Source: Bacteroidota bacterium
Lineage (GTDB): Bacteria; Bacteroidota; Ignavibacteria; UBA10030; UBA8401
Direction of reading: 5' to 3'
NCBI GenBank assembly: GCA_030824295.1
Contig: JAVBYA010000381.1
Coordinates: forward strand, 1-7,501
Length of the DNA stretch: 7,501 nt
The notes under the pieces are model-generated. The model was not told the DNA's origin and ran no database searches. It saw only the letters and a list, made by a program, of their open reading frames with translations. Position 1 is the first letter of the stretch. Every line of letters begins with the position of its first letter. Positions 5,697 through 7,501 of this stretch are shown in pieces. The position numbers and the translations under genes were made by a program.

Positions 5697-7430
5697 TTAC
5701 TTCAATAACAGCATCCGTTTTGCATCGGTGAATGCGCGGCCGTCGTTCAGTTGCGCCGTGATGCGGTACAGATACATGCCGCTGGAGACCTTCGCACCGC
5801 CGTCACGCAGCGCGTTCCACTGCACAGCGTGGTACCCTTGTGCCGCCGCCCCGCGGAACAATTCCGCAACGCGGTTGCCGAGGATGTCGAACACTTCCAC
5901 CGTTACGGTGCCGTTCGCGGGCAGCGTGAAGGCGATCTGCGTGGAGGGATTGAACGGATTGGGATAGTTCTGATGGAGCGCAAAGGCATCCGGACTCATC
6001 CCGTCGTTCCCAACGGAAGTGGAACCGGAGACGGTGACCGTATCATATCCTTTCGTCACCCGGGTCACGCTGCTGCCGGCACGCGGCGGCGCCACCATGA
6101 AGATCTCCTCGTTCGCATTCTCGAACCAGATGATGTTCCCCGCCCAATCCAGCGCGATGTCCGCGTTCGCATTGTTGTTGCCGCCGAGACTCCCCGGCAC
6201 ATCGCCGGACTTGAAGATGCGTTTCGCTTCCGGGAAGGCGCTCTCCGCATTCACGATCTGATGGATGCCGATATTGTTCGTGTCCGAACCGTTCGCGCCG
6301 CGGATGCTGTAATAGATGGTGTCATCGGCGGCAGAGTTCCTGTCCGGACCGTGGTTCAGTGCGAAACAGACCGGCTGACCGGTGGTATGGGAGAGCGAGA
6401 ATGCAGCATCGGTCCGCTTCTTCGGCAGTGCGCCGGTGATATCATAGCGTTCGATGTATCCGGGGACCGTTCCTGCGGCACCGGTGCGGAGCGCAACGAG
6501 CATGAAGCCGGCATCATCGATGATCACATCACGCACATACGCGCCGAGCGATGCGACCATTTCCAGCGGCGTGGTGAGCGTGTCGCTGGTTCCGATGTTC
6601 GCCCGCCATACGACCGTATCCGCAGCAATGTACAGTTTCAGGTCCGCCCCGCTGCCGACGGCATACACACCGCGCGGCGACAGCACATTGCGGATGATGA
6701 TCTTCGGCACGGCGGAGTCATTGTCCATCCGCGTGATGAAATTGCTGCCGTTGCTCACCTGATAGATCCGTCCTTTACTGTCCAACGCCGTTGTCCAGGG
6801 AGAGAGGCTACCCCAATTGTATGTACCGCCGTTATCGATGCCGAGGGTCTGCGTCAGCATCGGGTGGTTCGCTTCTGTGCCGGCGAACGAACCGTCCGGA
6901 TTGTACCGCAACGTCCCCTGCTTGTAACCGTCGTTACTGGTCGGGTCGGAACAGCTGGCATACCAATACCCGAATCCCGGTGAATCCATATTATTGTTCA
7001 CATCAACACCGCGTGTATAGATACCGCGGGCGATGGAAGGAGGGACATCGGACGTGTTCTGGAAATAGACCGCTTTATAGATTTCGGCCGACCAGACCGG
7101 CTGTGTTGTCTGGATACGGACGTAATATCTCTGTCCTCCTGCCGAACCGGTTCCGTCCCATGTCAGGGAGTGTTCCCCCCGGCTTTGGTTGGAAGCGGAG
7201 AGTGTCGCAACCTGCGAGTTTGTGGCGGCATTATAGACCTTCATTTCAACGGCTGTTGCGGTATCATTAAGGATATACGTGACCTTCATCCCCGTACCGT
7301 CACTGAATTTCCCGTCGAACGCGCTCCCGTCCGGATTTGTCACCCGGATCCTGGATGCGAAAACATCAGCAAATAGTGTCCCGGTGACGATCAACAACGC
7401 TGCCGCAAAAAGAGAAACAAGTTTGTTCAT
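5697..7430 (-). CDS. T9SS-secreted protein with FlgD-like Ig domain, probable beta-propeller and sorting domain
   Basis: This 577-residue protein has four parts. A signal peptide covers residues 1 to about 25 (MNKLVSLFAAALLIVTG..., cut near VFA). A FlgD-like Ig domain (about 28-110) carries 'VTYILNDTATAVEMKVYN' and the closing 'GEHSLTWDGTG ... YYVRI'. A long central region (about 130-460) has recurring strands of the type 'ALDSKGRIYQVS', 'DVIIDDAGFMLVAL' and 'ALDWAGNIIWFEN'; this spacing suggests an NHL/SMP-30-like beta-propeller, though I cannot define the blades. A type A T9SS sorting domain (about 484-577) has QNYPNPFNPSTQI, 'VEVFDILGNRV' and 'SSGMYLYRI'. The protein is probably delivered to the cell surface or released. 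Its role is unknown, and I see no catalytic signature. AGGAGG (7435-7440) precedes the ATG and supports the start. A strong terminator follows the stop, so it may be transcribed alone from a promoter near or beyond the right edge. Confidence 0.88.
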   Translation of the reverse strand: MNKLVSLFAAALLIVTGTLFADVFASRIRVTNPDGSAFDGKFSDGTGMKVTYILNDTATAVEMKVYNAATNSQVATLSASNQSRGEHSLTWDGTGSAGGQRYYVRIQTTQPVWSAEIYKAVYFQNTSDVPPSIARGIYTRGVDVNNNMDSPGFGYWYASCSDPTSNDGYKQGTLRYNPDGSFAGTEANHPMLTQTLGIDNGGTYNWGSLSPWTTALDSKGRIYQVSNGSNFITRMDNDSAVPKIIIRNVLSPRGVYAVGSGADLKLYIAADTVVWRANIGTSDTLTTPLEMVASLGAYVRDVIIDDAGFMLVALRTGAAGTVPGYIERYDITGALPKKRTDAAFSLSHTTGQPVCFALNHGPDRNSAADDTIYYSIRGANGSDTNNIGIHQIVNAESAFPEAKRIFKSGDVPGSLGGNNNANADIALDWAGNIIWFENANEEIFMVAPPRAGSSVTRVTKGYDTVTVSGSTSVGNDGMSPDAFALHQNYPNPFNPSTQIAFTLPANGTVTVEVFDILGNRVAELFRGAAAQGYHAVQWNALRDGGAKVSSGMYLYRITAQLNDGRAFTDAKRMLLLK

Positions 7431-7434
7431 GCTG

Positions 7435-7440
7435 CCTCCT
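7435..7440 (-). promoter_or_regulatory. Strong ribosome-binding site AGGAGG of the 577-residue gene
   Basis: On the minus strand AGGAGG is followed by CAGC and then the ATG at 7430. It is by far the best Shine-Dalgarno in the window. In the remaining 61 bases upstream I find no sigma-54 element and no convincing -10/-35 pair. Confidence 0.75.
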
Positions 7441-7501
7441 GCTGTGGATGAATATAGAGATGGAACGGTGTGATCGTCGTAAGGTATGACCTATAATCAG
7501 A

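Noticed and set aside
5751..6983. A 410-codon plus-strand open frame opposite the 577-residue T9SS protein gene
   Set aside because: The translation is Arg/His/Val-rich with no domain and no plausible ribosome-binding site, whereas the minus strand has a signal peptide, a sorting domain and a terminator.

Overview
The window looks like a chromosomal segment of a moderately GC-rich member of the Bacteroidota/Chlorobiota/Ignavibacteriota group. The main evidence is two proteins ending in a type A sorting domain of the type IX secretion system (T9SS), with the 'QNYPNPFN' signature common in Ignavibacteria-like lineages. The species cannot be named from the sequence.

Layout, left to right. (1) Positions 2-394, + strand: the 3' end of an NtrC-family sigma-54 activator gene, closed by a strong hairpin terminator at 425-458. 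(2) Positions 395-737: an intergenic region with a near-consensus sigma-54 (-24/-12) promoter at 695-709. Candidate activator-site repeats lie about 110-150 bp upstream of the predicted transcription start. (3) Positions 738-3621, + strand: a tight two-gene unit. The first gene encodes a small exported protein that is little more than a signal peptide, a linker and a T9SS sorting domain. The second, one base downstream of the first stop, encodes a complete S8 subtilase that lacks a recognisable sorting domain. (4) A hairpin at 3664-3697 separates this unit from the convergent minus-strand block. (5) That block, read from the right end, holds a 577-residue T9SS cargo protein (FlgD-like Ig domain, probable beta-propeller, sorting domain), an exported M14 zinc carboxypeptidase and an exported methionine sulfoxide reductase MsrB. 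The first two each have a strong terminator behind them, so the block is not a simple operon.

How the genes may work together. All five complete genes encode proteins with an N-terminal export signal, so the window is an envelope/secretion neighbourhood containing an endopeptidase, an exopeptidase, a protein-repair enzyme and two T9SS-tagged proteins. The most notable feature is the combination of a sigma-54 activator gene, a sigma-54 promoter, and a coupled pair in which a mini T9SS-tagged protein precedes an untagged protease. One working hypothesis is that the small protein acts in trans as carrier, anchor or chaperone for the protease. This is inference. The family assignments, catalytic residues, promoter match and terminators are visible in the sequence.
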